Positions 1 to 10,247 are shown, counted from the first letter of the stretch. The stretch is DNA of 39,391 nucleotides from Pelagibacteraceae bacterium AG-325-E08 (GCA_003282985.1 QBYE01000011.1:1-39391); one strand, 5' to 3'. The notes: generated by a model not told the origin, from the letters alone. Numbers and translations are program-made.

Positions 1-777
1 TACAAAAAAGTTAATCAATTTGATTTTGATATGATTATTTCTTGTGGACGCAAAAGTGTAATTCCCTCAATTCATCTTAAAAATAGTTCAAAAAAAAAAG
101 TGTTTAGCATTCATATTCAAGATCCAAAAGTAAATTTCAATAACTTCGATTTTATAGTTGCTCCTGAACATGACTCTATAAATGGTCAAAATGTAATTAA
201 TACGAAAGGTGCAATTCACTATCTTACAAATGATGAAATAACTAAGAATAAAGATTACTTAGATTCATTTATTAAAAAAGATCAAAGAAAAATTTGCTCT
301 TTAATTTTAGGTGGTCCAACCAAGTACTATGACTATTCTTTAAAAAATATCAAAAATATTTTTTTACTTTTAAATAATTTTTTAAAAAAAAATGATTTTC
401 AGCTTGTTGTCATTCCATCTATTAGAACACCAAAAAGTTCAATCGTTTATGCTAAAGAATATTTTGGGGAAAATCATACAATTATTGATAATATTGATAA
501 AAAAGCTTATTTATCTGCTTTATCAATATCTCAAAGTATAGTGGTAACTTGTGACTCAAGTTCAATGATTTCAGAGGCAGCTTTAACTGGAAAACCTATT
601 TATGTCGCAAATATTTTACCTAGAAAAAATGATAAAAGATTTCAAAAATTTAGAAAATTATTTAGAGAATTAAAAATAATTAGAAATTTAGGTGAGGAAG
701 AGGAAAATTGGAACTATCAAAAACTAGATGAAACTAATAGAGTAGCAAAAATAATTAAACAAAAAATTAATTTTTAA
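1..777 (+). CDS. ELM1-family (DUF1022) protein, 5' end cut by window
   Basis: The reading frame is open from base 1, ahead of the first ATG at 31, so the true start lies outside the window and only the C-terminal part is seen. The visible protein resembles the mitochondrial-fission ELM1 family found in alphaproteobacteria, which has a glycosyltransferase-B-like fold. Supporting signs are an ISCGRKSV-type segment, a HIQDP segment, a LILGG strand-loop in the middle, and a late VTCDSSSMISEA segment followed by TGKPI. The bacterial function is not established. An envelope sugar-transfer role is sometimes guessed from the fold, but nothing here proves it. The stop codon shares one base with the start of the next gene (TAATG), so the two are probably co-transcribed. 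Confidence 0.75.
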   Translation, partial: YKKVNQFDFDMIISCGRKSVIPSIHLKNSSKKKVFSIHIQDPKVNFNNFDFIVAPEHDSINGQNVINTKGAIHYLTNDEITKNKDYLDSFIKKDQRKICSLILGGPTKYYDYSLKNIKNIFLLLNNFLKKNDFQLVVIPSIRTPKSSIVYAKEYFGENHTIIDNIDKKAYLSALSISQSIVVTCDSSSMISEAALTGKPIYVANILPRKNDKRFQKFRKLFRELKIIRNLGEEEENWNYQKLDETNRVAKIIKQKINF

Positions 778-1442
778 TGTCTTTTATCAATTCAATTCAA
801 AAGCAATCCAAAAAACATGAATTTCCATTTAAACATTATGAGTATTACAATGCACTTACTGATGCTGCAATAGAAGAAATTGTTAAAGCTGATATTCCAG
901 ATGTCAGTAAACATAATCTAAATTATGATGGAACAAGAGCGATCGATGGAGGTGCTGCAGAATTTAGAAAAGGAGATTCTTCTGGAGGTGAGGCAATTAA
1001 ATTTAGATGTTTTATAACAAAAGATAATGCTTCACAATTTCCTCACTTAGTAAAATTTATTAATGAACTACAGTCGAAAGAGGTTTATGAAAATATTTCA
1101 AAAATGATAAATAAAGATTTATCAAATTCATATGTTCGGTTAGAAGTTATCTGTGATCGAGAGGGTTTTTGGTTGAAGCCTCATTGTGACATTAAAGAAA
1201 AACTAATGTCTGGTTTAATTTTTGTAAATAATGCAAATGAATCTGAAGAATTAGGTACAGATTTTTATAATGAGAAATTAGAAAAAGTGAAAACAGTTCC
1301 TTATAAGCATAATTATGGATATTTGTTTACTAGTGGACCAAATACTTGGCATGGGATGGAAAAGAAGAAAATAGTTAAAGAAAGAAGATGTATCCAAGTA
1401 AATTATGTGACTTTCGAAACTGATTGGAAAGTAAATACTTAA
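777..1442 (+). CDS. 2OG-Fe(II) oxygenase-like protein
   Basis: This 221-residue protein has the facial-triad pattern of 2-oxoglutarate/Fe(II) dioxygenases: H136-x-D138 in a PHCDIKEK segment, a distal H192 in NTWHGM, and an Arg pair at 203-204 that could bind the 2OG carboxylate. The core is a predicted double-stranded beta-helix, and there is no signal peptide or membrane segment. The substrate cannot be read from the sequence. Similar small oxygenases often sit near envelope or glycan genes, and the upstream partner is an ELM1-family gene with which it shares a TAATG junction. It converges on carB, and the two stop regions overlap by 4 nt. Confidence 0.7.
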   Translation: MSFINSIQKQSKKHEFPFKHYEYYNALTDAAIEEIVKADIPDVSKHNLNYDGTRAIDGGAAEFRKGDSSGGEAIKFRCFITKDNASQFPHLVKFINELQSKEVYENISKMINKDLSNSYVRLEVICDREGFWLKPHCDIKEKLMSGLIFVNNANESEELGTDFYNEKLEKVKTVPYKHNYGYLFTSGPNTWHGMEKKKIVKERRCIQVNYVTFETDWKVNT

Positions 1443-4400
1443 ATATCCTGTAGAGAATTGACTTCTAATTTTTTAGTTTTAAGAGATTTAATAGCCTCTA
1501 AACACGCAAGTGCAGTTGACATATTAGTACAATATGGAACTTTGTTTTTAAGCGTTCCTCTTCTAAGAGCTATTGCATCATTTAATCTGTGTTCACTATT
1601 TCCACCTCCAGTGTTTATTACCAATGCAATTTTCTTAGAGTCTAAAATATCAACTATATGAGGTGAGCCACTACTGACCTTATTTATAATTTTACATCTC
1701 ATACCATGTTTTCTGATATACTCTGCAGTTCCCTTTGTAGCACACAGAGAAAATTTAAGTTTTATTAATTCTTTTGCCAAACCAATTCCCTCGTCTTTAT
1801 GAGAATTTTTTAAAGAAATAAATGCAAGACCTTGCTTAGGTAAAGAGTTAGCTGAAGCTATTTGACTTTTAGCAAACGCCATTCCAAAGTTTTTGTCAAA
1901 TCCCATAACTTCTCCAGTGGATTTCATTTCAGGACCCAAAAGTAAATCACTATTAGGAAATTTATTAAATGGAAATACTGCCTCTTTAACAGCAAACATA
2001 CCATTAGATTTATCTTTTAAATTAAACTTAGATAATTTTTCTCCAGCCATTACTCTTGAAGCAATTTTTGCAAAAGGTAGGCCTTTTGCTTTTGAAACAA
2101 ATGGAACCGTTCTACTTGCCCTCGGGTTTACTTCGATAACATAAATTTCATCTTTTTTGATAGCAAACTGAATATTCATGAAACCTTTAACCTTTAATGC
2201 TAAAGCTAATTTTTTAGTTTGATTTTCAATTTCTTTAATTAAGAAAGGCTTAATTGATACAGGAGGTAAGCTGCAAGCCGAGTCCCCCGAATGAATTCCA
2301 GCTTCCTCTATATGCTGCATAATACCAGCAACATGTACTTGTATCCCATCAGATATTGCATCAACATCTACCTCCATTGCATGATCAATAAATTTGTCTA
2401 TTAAAATTGGGTTATCTTCTGCAGCTTTAAATGCTTCTTGAACAAAGTTTTTAAGTTGACTTTTTTCATGAACAATTTCCATAGCTCTTCCACCTAACAC
2501 ATATGAAGGTCTTACCATCAACGGCAAACCAATCTTTTCTGCTATTTGGATTGCTTGTTTATAAGTTTTTGCAATTCCACTTTCTGCTTGTTTTAATTTT
2601 AATCTATTAAGAAGATTTCTAAATCTATCTCTATCTTCAGCTAAGTCTATTGAAGTATATTGTGTTCCTAAAATTGGAAGTTTATTCTCATATAAAAATT
2701 TTGCTATTTTAATTGGAGTTTGACCACCGAATTGTGCAATAATACCAATTAAATTACCTTTCTCTCTTTCTCTTTTAATTATGTTAAAAACATACTCCTC
2801 TTTTAAGGGCTCAAAATATAATCTGTCACTTGTATCATAATCAGTCGAAACTGTTTCTGGATTACAATTAACCATTATAGTTTCAAAACCAGCATCTTTA
2901 AGAGAAAAACTTGCCTGACAACAGCAATAATCAAATTCAATTCCTTGTCCAATTCTATTTGGACCTCCTCCCAATATTATAATTTTCTTCTTAGCTGATG
3001 GATCAGCTTCACACTCAGACTTAATTGAGAAATTTCTTTGATAAGTTGAGTACATATAAGGTGTGAAGGACTTAAACTCAGCCGCACAGGTATCAACTTT
3101 TTTGAATACAGGTAAAATTTTTAGAGCAGATCTTTTTTGTCTAATTATATCTTCTGAGGTATTTGTTAATTCTGCTAATTTTTTATCAGAAAAACCAATA
3201 GATTTTATTCTATTTAATTCATTAAAATTTTTTGGCAATCCTTTGTTTTTGATTTTAATTTCATTATCTACTATTTCTTTTATTTGCTCTAAAAACCAAG
3301 GATCAATTTTAGATAATGCAAATATTCTTTTTAAATTAATTTTTTTTCTAATTGCTTCAGCAACTAGTAGCAATTTGTTTGGAATATTTTCTTTAAGTTT
3401 TTTTTCAATTTGTTTTTTATTTAAATCAAATATTCTATCTAATCCTGAAAAGCCAGTTTCGAGAGAGACCAAAGCTTTCTGGAGCGACTCTTTAAAATTT
3501 CTGCCTATTGCCATCGCTTCTCCGACAGACTTCATTGATGTACCTAAAGTTGCTGGGGAAGTCGGAAATTTTTCAAAAGTAAATCTTGGAATTTTAGTCA
3601 CTACATAATCTATACTTGGCTCGAATGATGCTGGAGTTACTTTAGTAATTTCATTTTTTAATTCATCCAAAGTATAACCAACAGCAAGTTTAGCTGCAAC
3701 TTTTGCGATTGGAAATCCAGTTGCTTTTGATGCAAGAGCCGATGACCTAGATACTCTTGGGTTCATTTCAATCACAACCATTCGACCATTTTTGGGATTT
3801 ATAGCAAATTGAACATTTGAACCACCTGTTTCAACTCCAATTTTTCTTAAACAAGCAATAGAAGCATTTCTCATTACTTGGTACTCTTTATCGGTCAAAG
3901 TGAGTGCTGGAGCGACAGTGACAGAGTCCCCTGTATGTATTCCCATCGGATCAACATTTTCAATTGAGCAGATGATTATACAATTATCTTTTCTATCTCT
4001 TACAACTTCCATTTCGAATTCTTTCCAACCCTCTAAACATTCTTCTACTAGAACTTGGTTAACAGGTGATTCATGCAAACCAGTTTTGATAATTTTTAAG
4101 TAGTCCTTTTTATTCTTGGCTATTCCTCCGCCTAAACCTCCTAGTGTAAATGCTGGTCTAATAATTGCAGGTAACCCAATTTTTTTTAAAACTCTTGAAG
4201 ATTGGTTTAAGTTATTAACAATTTCAGATTTAGGTAAATCTAAACCAATATCGATCATATTCTTTCTGAACTTTTTTCTATCTTCTGCATTAGCAATCGC
4301 TTTAGAATTTGCTCCAATTAATTCTATTTTATATCTTTTTAAAATTCCTTTTTTTTCAGCTTCCATTGCCAGATTAAGAGCAGTTTGACCTCCCATGGTG

Positions 4401-4663
4401 GGTAAGATTGCATCTGGTTTTTCTTTTTTTAGAATTTTTTCTAAAACATCTAAAGTAATAGGCTCAATATAAGTTTTATCAGCAACATCTGGATCAGTCA
4501 TAATTGTTGCCGGATTTGAATTAATTAGAACAACTTTGTAACCCTCATCTCTTAGTGCTTTGCATGCTTGAGTTCCTGAATAATCAAATTCACATGCTTG
4601 ACCAATAATAATAGGCCCCGCACCAACAACTAATATTTTTTTAAGATCTTTTCTTTTTGGCAT
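1439..4663 (-). CDS. carB: Carbamoyl-phosphate synthase large subunit
   Basis: This subunit uses ammonia delivered by CarA, bicarbonate and two ATP to make carbamoyl phosphate for pyrimidine and arginine synthesis. The length (1074 aa) is normal. It shows the two homologous ATP-grasp halves expected: an N-terminal [19 protein letters not shown] segment and a matching [16 protein letters not shown] segment from about residue 565, each followed by a metal-binding EMNPR or EVNPR motif. The C-terminal part from about residue 935 is the MGS-like allosteric domain. The gene starts inside the end of carA, with a 23-nt overlap on the same strand, so translation is probably coupled. No missing key residues were noticed. 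Confidence 0.97.
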   Translation of the reverse strand: MPKRKDLKKILVVGAGPIIIGQACEFDYSGTQACKALRDEGYKVVLINSNPATIMTDPDVADKTYIEPITLDVLEKILKKEKPDAILPTMGGQTALNLAMEAEKKGILKRYKIELIGANSKAIANAEDRKKFRKNMIDIGLDLPKSEIVNNLNQSSRVLKKIGLPAIIRPAFTLGGLGGGIAKNKKDYLKIIKTGLHESPVNQVLVEECLEGWKEFEMEVVRDRKDNCIIICSIENVDPMGIHTGDSVTVAPALTLTDKEYQVMRNASIACLRKIGVETGGSNVQFAINPKNGRMVVIEMNPRVSRSSALASKATGFPIAKVAAKLAVGYTLDELKNEITKVTPASFEPSIDYVVTKIPRFTFEKFPTSPATLGTSMKSVGEAMAIGRNFKESLQKALVSLETGFSGLDRIFDLNKKQIEKKLKENIPNKLLLVAEAIRKKINLKRIFALSKIDPWFLEQIKEIVDNEIKIKNKGLPKNFNELNRIKSIGFSDKKLAELTNTSEDIIRQKRSALKILPVFKKVDTCAAEFKSFTPYMYSTYQRNFSIKSECEADPSAKKKIIILGGGPNRIGQGIEFDYCCCQASFSLKDAGFETIMVNCNPETVSTDYDTSDRLYFEPLKEEYVFNIIKREREKGNLIGIIAQFGGQTPIKIAKFLYENKLPILGTQYTSIDLAEDRDRFRNLLNRLKLKQAESGIAKTYKQAIQIAEKIGLPLMVRPSYVLGGRAMEIVHEKSQLKNFVQEAFKAAEDNPILIDKFIDHAMEVDVDAISDGIQVHVAGIMQHIEEAGIHSGDSACSLPPVSIKPFLIKEIENQTKKLALALKVKGFMNIQFAIKKDEIYVIEVNPRASRTVPFVSKAKGLPFAKIASRVMAGEKLSKFNLKDKSNGMFAVKEAVFPFNKFPNSDLLLGPEMKSTGEVMGFDKNFGMAFAKSQIASANSLPKQGLAFISLKNSHKDEGIGLAKELIKLKFSLCATKGTAEYIRKHGMRCKIINKVSSGSPHIVDILDSKKIALVINTGGGNSEHRLNDAIALRRGTLKNKVPYCTNMSTALACLEAIKSLKTKKLEVNSLQDI

Positions 4664-5834
4664 TTTTTTTCATATTGTTAATAAATTCTTGAAATAAATA
4701 CACGCTGTCTTGTGGTCCAGGGTTTGACTCTGGATGGTACTGAACAGAAAATACTGGTTTATTTTTTAATTTAATACCCTCAATACTGTTGTCGAATAAA
4801 GATTTATGAGTGATCTCAATACTTTTTGGTAAATTTTCTTTAACAACTTCAAAACCATGATTTTGACTAGTAATTTCTACATTGTCATTAATTAAATTTT
4901 TAACAGGGTGGTTTGCACCTCTATGCCCCAATTTCATTTTCTTTGTTTTACCACCTAATGCTAGTGCAAGTATTTGATGACCAAGACAAATACCAAATAA
5001 AGGTAATTTTTTTTCAATTAGGCTTTTAATTATTTTAATTGCATATTTTCCAGTTGCAGCTGGATCTCCAGGCCCATTTGATAAAAATATACCATTTGGT
5101 TTAAGAGACAAAATATTTTTAGCAGATGTCTTACATGAAACTACAGTGACTTTGCATTTAAAGTCAGAAAAATACCTAAGAATATTTTTTTTGATTCCAT
5201 AATCTATGGCCACTACATGAAAAGAATTTTTAGTATTTTTTTTATATCCTATTTCTTTTTTCCACGTTTTTAGTCCTTTCCAAATATAATTCTTTGGTGT
5301 AGTTACTGTTTCTGCAAGATCTAAATTTTTTAATCCACTCCATTTTATTGTTAAGTTTGTAAGCTTACTAATATTAAATTTTCCTTTTTTTGAGTAAGTA
5401 ATAGTTCCCTTTGGAGCACCCTTGTCTCTGATAAAATTAGTTAAACTTCTAGTATCCAGTCCTGTAATTCCAACTATTTTATTTTTTTTTAACCAAGCAT
5501 CTAAATGTTGAAAAGATCTATAATTTGATGGTGAGGTTATTTCTGAATTAAAAATTACCCCTTTAGTCCAAATTTTATCAGACTCAAAATCTTCTTTGTT
5601 GGTTCCAACATTACCAATATGTGGAAATGTAAAGTTTATGATTTGTCCTGCATAGGATGGGTCTGATATTATTTCTTGGTATCCCGTTAATGAGGTATTA
5701 AAACAAACCTCTCCAGTTGCTTCTCCTTGGTAACCTATCCCAATACCCTTAAAAACTTTCTTATTTTCAAGAACTAAAATACCTGTGTTAATTTGAGAAT
5801 TTTTTGAGTGAGTTTTTTTTACTTTTTTGATCAA
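4641..5834 (-). CDS. carA: Carbamoyl-phosphate synthase small (glutaminase) subunit
   Basis: CarA hydrolyses glutamine and channels ammonia to CarB. The 397-residue protein has the N-terminal CarA domain ([20 protein letters not shown] region, residues 34-53) and a class I glutamine amidotransferase domain from about residue 205. The nucleophile C283 lies in GICLGHQ, and the catalytic H367 and E369 lie in QYHPES. The N-terminus carries about 15 extra Lys/Ser-rich residues before the conserved part, so a slightly later start is possible, although no better start codon is evident. It is the first gene of the carAB pair, divergent from yqeY across a 124-bp spacer. Confidence 0.96.
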   Translation of the reverse strand: MIKKVKKTHSKNSQINTGILVLENKKVFKGIGIGYQGEATGEVCFNTSLTGYQEIISDPSYAGQIINFTFPHIGNVGTNKEDFESDKIWTKGVIFNSEITSPSNYRSFQHLDAWLKKNKIVGITGLDTRSLTNFIRDKGAPKGTITYSKKGKFNISKLTNLTIKWSGLKNLDLAETVTTPKNYIWKGLKTWKKEIGYKKNTKNSFHVVAIDYGIKKNILRYFSDFKCKVTVVSCKTSAKNILSLKPNGIFLSNGPGDPAATGKYAIKIIKSLIEKKLPLFGICLGHQILALALGGKTKKMKLGHRGANHPVKNLINDNVEITSQNHGFEVVKENLPKSIEITHKSLFDNSIEGIKLKNKPVFSVQYHPESNPGPQDSVYLFQEFINNMKKNAKKKRS

Positions 5835-5893
5835 TTACAACTCATAAGTTAAAGGTTAATACAATAATTGATTTATTATCGCAACAGAGATGT

Positions 5894-5899
5894 ATTATA
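5894..5899 (-). promoter_or_regulatory. Possible -10 element of the carAB promoter
   Basis: Read on the minus strand, this is a perfect TATAAT about 60 nt upstream of the carA ATG. No good -35 match sits at 17 nt. The region that would hold it is an A/T-tract hairpin (5899-5920). The call rests only on the hexamer and its position in the divergent spacer. Confidence 0.35.
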
Positions 5900-5920
5900 A
5901 AATTGTAAAAAAACAATTTT
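5899..5920. repeat. 8-bp inverted repeat in the carA-yqeY spacer
   Basis: AAAATTGT (5899-5906) is followed by six A and then ACAATTTT (5913-5920), a perfect 8-bp inverted repeat. It lies directly upstream of the candidate carA -10, where a -35 element or operator would be. It could be an operator or just AT-rich chance. It has no GC stem or one-sided U-run strong enough to call it a terminator. Confidence 0.35.
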
Positions 5921-5958
5921 TCTTTTGAAGATTTTTTTCTTTGCAGTAAATTAAAAAT

Positions 5959-6420
5959 ATGCATTTAAAAGAAACAATTGAAACTGAATACAAAAACGCC
6001 TTGAAAGCCAAAGATAAAACTAAAATATCAACTTATAGGTTAATTTTGTCCTCAATAAAGGATCTAGATATAACAAACAGATCGGGCCCAAATAAAAAAG
6101 AAACAGATGATGATGACATTAAAAAGCTTCTAAAAAAAATGGTTAAACAAAGAGCCGAATCGATTGATATTTACAAAAAAAATAACAGAAAAGATCTTTT
6201 AGAGGTTGAGCAAAGTGAGTATGATATTCTAACAGGATTTTTACCCAAACAATTAAGTGAAGAAGAAACCAAAAAAATATGTACTGACACAATCGTCAAG
6301 CTTGGAGCAAGTTCTGTAAAAGATATGGGAAAAGTAATGGGTGAACTAAAAAAATTGCATTCTGATGAAATTGACTTTTCTAAAGCTGGTCCTCTTATTA
6401 AAGAATTATTAAATAGTTAA
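5959..6420 (+). CDS. yqeY: GatB/YqeY domain protein
   Basis: This 153-residue protein is the stand-alone YqeY family, related to the C-terminal helical domain of the GatB amidotransferase subunit and thought to touch tRNA. Visible family marks are the N-terminal KETIETEYKNALKAKDK helix, the RAESIDIYKKNNR helix, the EYDILTGFLPKQLSEEE segment and the later KDMGKVMGEL segment. The length is typical. It lies immediately before dnaG and shares a TAATG junction with it, the usual alphaproteobacterial yqeY-dnaG-rpoD order. The precise biochemical role of the family is unsettled. Confidence 0.9.
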   Translation: MHLKETIETEYKNALKAKDKTKISTYRLILSSIKDLDITNRSGPNKKETDDDDIKKLLKKMVKQRAESIDIYKKNNRKDLLEVEQSEYDILTGFLPKQLSEEETKKICTDTIVKLGASSVKDMGKVMGELKKLHSDEIDFSKAGPLIKELLNS

Positions 6421-8195
6421 TGAAATATCCTAAAGAATATCTTGATGAAATTAAAACAAGATTAAAAGTTTCTACTGTTGTTTCAAAATCAGTTGTTTTA
6501 AAAAAAAGAGGTAAAGAGTATGTAGGCTTATCTCCATTTAAAAATGAAAAAACGCCCTCATTTACTGTTAATGACGAAAAAGAGTTTTATCATTGTTTTG
6601 CAACATCTGAACATGGAAATATTTTTGATTTTGTAATGAAAACTCAAAACCTTAAATTTGGTGAAGCAGTAAAACATTTGGCTCAACTTGCAGGGATGCA
6701 GCCCTACATGTTTTCTAAACAAGATGAGGAAAGAGAAAAAAAGTGGAAGGAATACTTATCTATATATAGTCAGTATGTTAATTATTATCATAACGAGTTA
6801 CTAAAAAATGATGCCTGTTCCAATGCAAGAGATTATTTAAAAAATAGATCTTTAGGTAAAGAAGAAGTTAAGAAATTTAAAATTGGCTATATAGAAAAAA
6901 ATCCAAATTTTTTTGATAAATTAAAAGATCAATTTGGTGAACAAATACTAGTTGATAGTGGTTTGTTTTACTTAGATGAAAAAAAGAAAGTATATATTGA
7001 AAGATTTAGGGGAAGATTAATTTTTCCAATTAATAATATTTCAGGTCAACCCATTGCGTTAGGTGGAAGAATTATTGAGCAATTAGATTATTTAGCAAAA
7101 TATATCAATTCTCCTGAAACTATGTTTTTTAAGAAAGGTTCAAATTTATATAATTTAGATTTAGCAAGAAAGTTATCTAATAAATTAAGTAACATTTATT
7201 TAGTTGAGGGTTATATGGATGTTGTAGGCTTAAGCAAAAATGGTATTGAAAATGCTGTAGCTAATCTTGGCACTTCTTTAACAGACAAACAGATCTTAAC
7301 TTTAAATCAGTTTTTTGATGATATAATTATTTGTTTTGATGGTGATGAGAGTGGCTATAAAGCAGCTTTAAGAGCAGCAGAAAATTCAATAAAAGATTTA
7401 AAACCTGAAAAACAAATTTCATTTTTATTTTTACCAGACAAAGAAGACCCTGATAGTTTTGTAAATAAAAATGGAAAAAATTATTTCATTGATTTTACTA
7501 AACAAAGTAAAATCTCTATACATCAATTCATATTTAGCCATTATAAAAAGCAAACTGAAAATAATCCATCTTCTTTGGCAATTTTTGATAAGAAATTAAG
7601 AGCTATAGCAAATACCATTAAAGATGAATACATAAAAAAATACGTTTTGGAGTATTTCTTAGAGAAGATCTTTGAGCTTACTCCACACACTAGTCAAAAT
7701 AGAAAAAACTTTTATGTTAAAAAAACTAGATCATTAGAGTCTACAAAAAGATATTTTACTGAAAGTCAATCTTTGACTGGGGTTGAATTAAAAGAATTTT
7801 CATTGATTTATCTTGTTATGACAAATATAAAATTGATGCAGGAAAACATTCATTTGATTGAAAATGTTAAGTTATTCACTGAAGTAAACAAGCAAATTTT
7901 CGAAAAAATTATGTTGAAGTTAAGATCTAAACAAAAAATTTCAATAAGCGATCTAGATATTGACTCACAATTGATTGATAAAATAAATAAATTTGCTCCA
8001 ATAAAACATATTTTAAAAAATAAAATTGAAAATGAAAATGCTGTTATTGAAATATTAGAGGATATTAATCGAGACCTTAATAATTATGATTTAGAATATA
8101 GAATTCAGGAATTAGAATCGAAGTTTTCTAGAGATTTGAGTGAAGCGACATTTAACGAGCTAAAAGAGTTGAAAAAAAAGCAAAATATCAACTAA
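6420..8195 (+). CDS. dnaG: DNA primase
   Basis: The 591-residue protein makes RNA primers for replication. In order it has the N-terminal CHC2-type domain (about residues 1-100), the TOPRIM catalytic core (EGYMDVVGL at about 262-270 and a FDGDESGYKAA acidic motif at about 304-314), and a C-terminal helicase-binding region with little conservation. The N-terminal zinc ribbon is altered. The positions that normally supply Cys and His are S38 and K41, followed by C59 and T62, so only one of four zinc ligands is left, while the fold-defining EKTPSFTVN and the HCF segment remain. It is co-directional with yqeY and rpoD, as in the classical macromolecular-synthesis operon, and starts within the yqeY stop codon. 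Confidence 0.95.
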   Translation: MKYPKEYLDEIKTRLKVSTVVSKSVVLKKRGKEYVGLSPFKNEKTPSFTVNDEKEFYHCFATSEHGNIFDFVMKTQNLKFGEAVKHLAQLAGMQPYMFSKQDEEREKKWKEYLSIYSQYVNYYHNELLKNDACSNARDYLKNRSLGKEEVKKFKIGYIEKNPNFFDKLKDQFGEQILVDSGLFYLDEKKKVYIERFRGRLIFPINNISGQPIALGGRIIEQLDYLAKYINSPETMFFKKGSNLYNLDLARKLSNKLSNIYLVEGYMDVVGLSKNGIENAVANLGTSLTDKQILTLNQFFDDIIICFDGDESGYKAALRAAENSIKDLKPEKQISFLFLPDKEDPDSFVNKNGKNYFIDFTKQSKISIHQFIFSHYKKQTENNPSSLAIFDKKLRAIANTIKDEYIKKYVLEYFLEKIFELTPHTSQNRKNFYVKKTRSLESTKRYFTESQSLTGVELKEFSLIYLVMTNIKLMQENIHLIENVKLFTEVNKQIFEKIMLKLRSKQKISISDLDIDSQLIDKINKFAPIKHILKNKIENENAVIEILEDINRDLNNYDLEYRIQELESKFSRDLSEATFNELKELKKKQNIN

Positions 8196-8227
8196 TCCTT
8201 GCAAATAAAGAATGGATTTTTATAGAT

Positions 8228-8257
8228 TTGACACTATATAAGACTCTTCAATTTAAT
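8228..8257 (+). promoter_or_regulatory. Candidate rpoD promoter (TTGACA-18-TTTAAT)
   Basis: A perfect TTGACA at 8228-8233 is followed after 18 nt by TTTAAT at 8252-8257. Transcription would then begin at or just after the GTG at 8262, implying a leaderless message or a later true start. An alternative -10 in the TATATAAG run (about 8236-8243) would leave a normal short leader but lacks a partner -35. Confidence 0.35.
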
Positions 8258-8261
8258 TGTT

Positions 8262-10088
8262 GTGGAAAGAATAATTACAAAAAGTTTTGCAAGATTAATG
8301 GGTCGAGGAACTCACAGGGGTTTCATTACCTATGAGGAATTAAGTAAATCCTTAGGAAAAAGGAATCTTTCTGATGATAACTTAGCTCAAGCTTTTATTC
8401 ATATCTTAGACGAAAAAATTTCTCTTGTAGAAAAAAAATCAGACTTCAAAGTTTTAAGAAAAAAAGAAGGCTCTTCTAAAGAAGAAGGCAAGACGATGGA
8501 GAAAAGTGACGATCCTATTAGAATGTATCTGAGAGAGATGGGTGGTGTTGAGTTGCTATCAAGAGAAGGAGAGATTGCTATAGCAAAAAGAATAGAAGCT
8601 GGAAAAGATGTAATGTTGATTGCGCTTTCACAAAGTCCAATTACAGCACAACAATTTTCAGACTGGAATGAACAATTACAAAAAGATGAAATTTTAGTAA
8701 GGGAAATTATTGATATCGATACTAATTATATGGAAGATGAATCAACAGGTCCAAGTGCAAAACAAAAAAATGCAGGTGAAACTGTTAGCGAAGATGGCTC
8801 CGGAGAAGAAACTGATGAAGAATTTAATCCTACTCTTGCTGCTATGGAAACAGAGATTAAACCTAAAGTTTTAAAAACAGTTGCTCTACTAACTAAAGAT
8901 TATAATAAACTTGTAAAATATCAAAAAGAAAAATTAGACTGCGTATTATCTTCGAAAAGTTTTTCATCTGCTAAGGAAAAAAGCTATGAGAAAATTGTCC
9001 AAGAAATATTAGAAAATATTAAATCTCTTCAATTATCTCCGTCTGTTTTGGAGGAATTAGTACAAAAGCATTACGTGGAAAATAAAAAGATTATTTCGCT
9101 AGAAGGAAATCTTTTAAGATTAGCTATAGATCACAAAATCCCTAGAAATGAATTTATCAAATTTTATATAGGAAATGAAATTAACCCAAATTTAAAAAAA
9201 TTTTTAGACACCAATCCTGTTTGGAAACAATTTTTTTCCAAAAATAAAGATCAATTTAAAGAAATAAGAGAGAGATTAATTGAATTTAGTCACAAAATAG
9301 GAATGTCAGTAACTGACTTTAAAAAGTTGGTCAGTAGAGTTCAAAAAGGAGAAAAAGAGTCAAGAATTGCGAAAAAAGAAATGGTCGAAGCAAATTTGAG
9401 ATTGGTAATCTCTATTGCTAAAAAATATACAAATAGAGGTTTGCAGTTTTTAGATTTAATTCAAGAAGGTAATATTGGACTAATGAAAGCAGTTGATAAA
9501 TTTGAGTATAGAAGAGGTTACAAATTCTCTACTTATGCAACTTGGTGGATACGACAAGCTATTACAAGATCAATTGCTGATCAAGCAAGAACAATTAGAA
9601 TTCCAGTTCATATGATCGAAACAATTAATAAAATTGTAAGAACTCAAAGATTGATTTTAAGTGAGTTTGGTAGAGAAGCTACTCCAGAGGAATTAGCTAA
9701 AAAACTCAGAATGCCATTAGATAAAGTTAGAAAAGTATTAAAAATTTCTAAAGAGCCAGTTTCACTTGAAAAGCCAGTTGGTGATGAAGAAGATAGTAGC
9801 TTAGGGGATTTTATTGAAGATACAAAAGCACTTGCTCCGTTAGAACAGGCAATTAAATCTAATCTGGGTGAAGCAACAACTAAAATTTTATCTACTTTAA
9901 CTCCAAGAGAAGAAAGGGTTTTGAGAATGAGATTTGGTGTGGGAATGAATACAGACCACACACTAGAGGAAGTTGGGTTGCAATTCTCAGTTACAAGAGA
10001 AAGAATTCGACAAATAGAAGCCAAAGCTCTTAGAAAACTTAAACATCCAAGTAGATCAAAACAATTAAAAAGTTTCTTAGAAAGTTAA
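8262..10088 (+). CDS. rpoD: RNA polymerase primary sigma factor (sigma-70)
   Basis: This is the housekeeping sigma factor that directs RNA polymerase to -35/-10 promoters. The 608 residues show region 1.1 at the N-terminus ([11 protein letters not shown]), region 1.2 ([11 protein letters not shown], about residue 86), a long acidic non-conserved insert, and region 2 from about residue 373 ([14 protein letters not shown], then the -10-binding [10 protein letters not shown]). Region 3 follows, then region 4 with the -35-binding helix-turn-helix near the C-terminus ([18 protein letters not shown]). The start is GTG, and no in-frame ATG lies upstream. The next in-frame ATG is at 8298, inside conserved region 1.1, so GTG is preferred. 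It is third in the yqeY-dnaG-rpoD block and is followed 14 nt later by a tRNA gene. Confidence 0.96.
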   Translation: MERIITKSFARLMGRGTHRGFITYEELSKSLGKRNLSDDNLAQAFIHILDEKISLVEKKSDFKVLRKKEGSSKEEGKTMEKSDDPIRMYLREMGGVELLSREGEIAIAKRIEAGKDVMLIALSQSPITAQQFSDWNEQLQKDEILVREIIDIDTNYMEDESTGPSAKQKNAGETVSEDGSGEETDEEFNPTLAAMETEIKPKVLKTVALLTKDYNKLVKYQKEKLDCVLSSKSFSSAKEKSYEKIVQEILENIKSLQLSPSVLEELVQKHYVENKKIISLEGNLLRLAIDHKIPRNEFIKFYIGNEINPNLKKFLDTNPVWKQFFSKNKDQFKEIRERLIEFSHKIGMSVTDFKKLVSRVQKGEKESRIAKKEMVEANLRLVISIAKKYTNRGLQFLDLIQEGNIGLMKAVDKFEYRRGYKFSTYATWWIRQAITRSIADQARTIRIPVHMIETINKIVRTQRLILSEFGREATPEELAKKLRMPLDKVRKVLKISKEPVSLEKPVGDEEDSSLGDFIEDTKALAPLEQAIKSNLGEATTKILSTLTPREERVLRMRFGVGMNTDHTLEEVGLQFSVTRERIRQIEAKALRKLKHPSRSKQLKSFLES

Positions 10089-10102
10089 AATTTATTAACT
10101 TT

Positions 10103-10177
10103 GGGCCGTTAGCTCAATAGTGGAGTGCTGCATTGACATTGCAGAGGTAGTTGGAGCGTAACCAACACGGCCCACCA
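10103..10177 (+). tRNA. tRNA-Val (GAC), non-canonical D- and T-loops
   Basis: The 75-nt cloverleaf closes completely. The acceptor is GGGCCGT/ACGGCCC with A73 and an encoded CCA. The D stem is GCTC/GAGT, and the anticodon stem is CTGCA/TGCAG around the loop TTGACAT, giving anticodon GAC at 10135-10137. The variable loop is AGGTA, and the T stem GTTGG/CCAAC is perfect. The oddity is in the loops. The T loop is AGCGTAA instead of TTCRANN, and the 7-nt D loop AATAGTG lacks the GG pair. Positions 54 and 58 are A and T instead of T and A, while C56 and one G remain. The identity follows from the anticodon. It sits 14 nt after rpoD and may be processed from that transcript. Confidence 0.85.
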
Positions 10178-10247
10178 TTTACAAAAATACAATTTATATC
10201 TGGATTTTAATTTTAAAAGTTATAAAAGTTTTGAGATGTTTAAAAAA

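Noticed and set aside
3063-3608. Plus-strand open frame of 181 codons opposite carB
   Set aside because: It is the antisense shadow of a highly conserved carB region; the product is low-complexity and hydrophobic with no recognisable family.
9644-10024. Minus-strand open frame of 126 codons opposite rpoD
   Set aside because: It mirrors the strongly conserved sigma regions 3-4 and has no ribosome-binding site or family resemblance.
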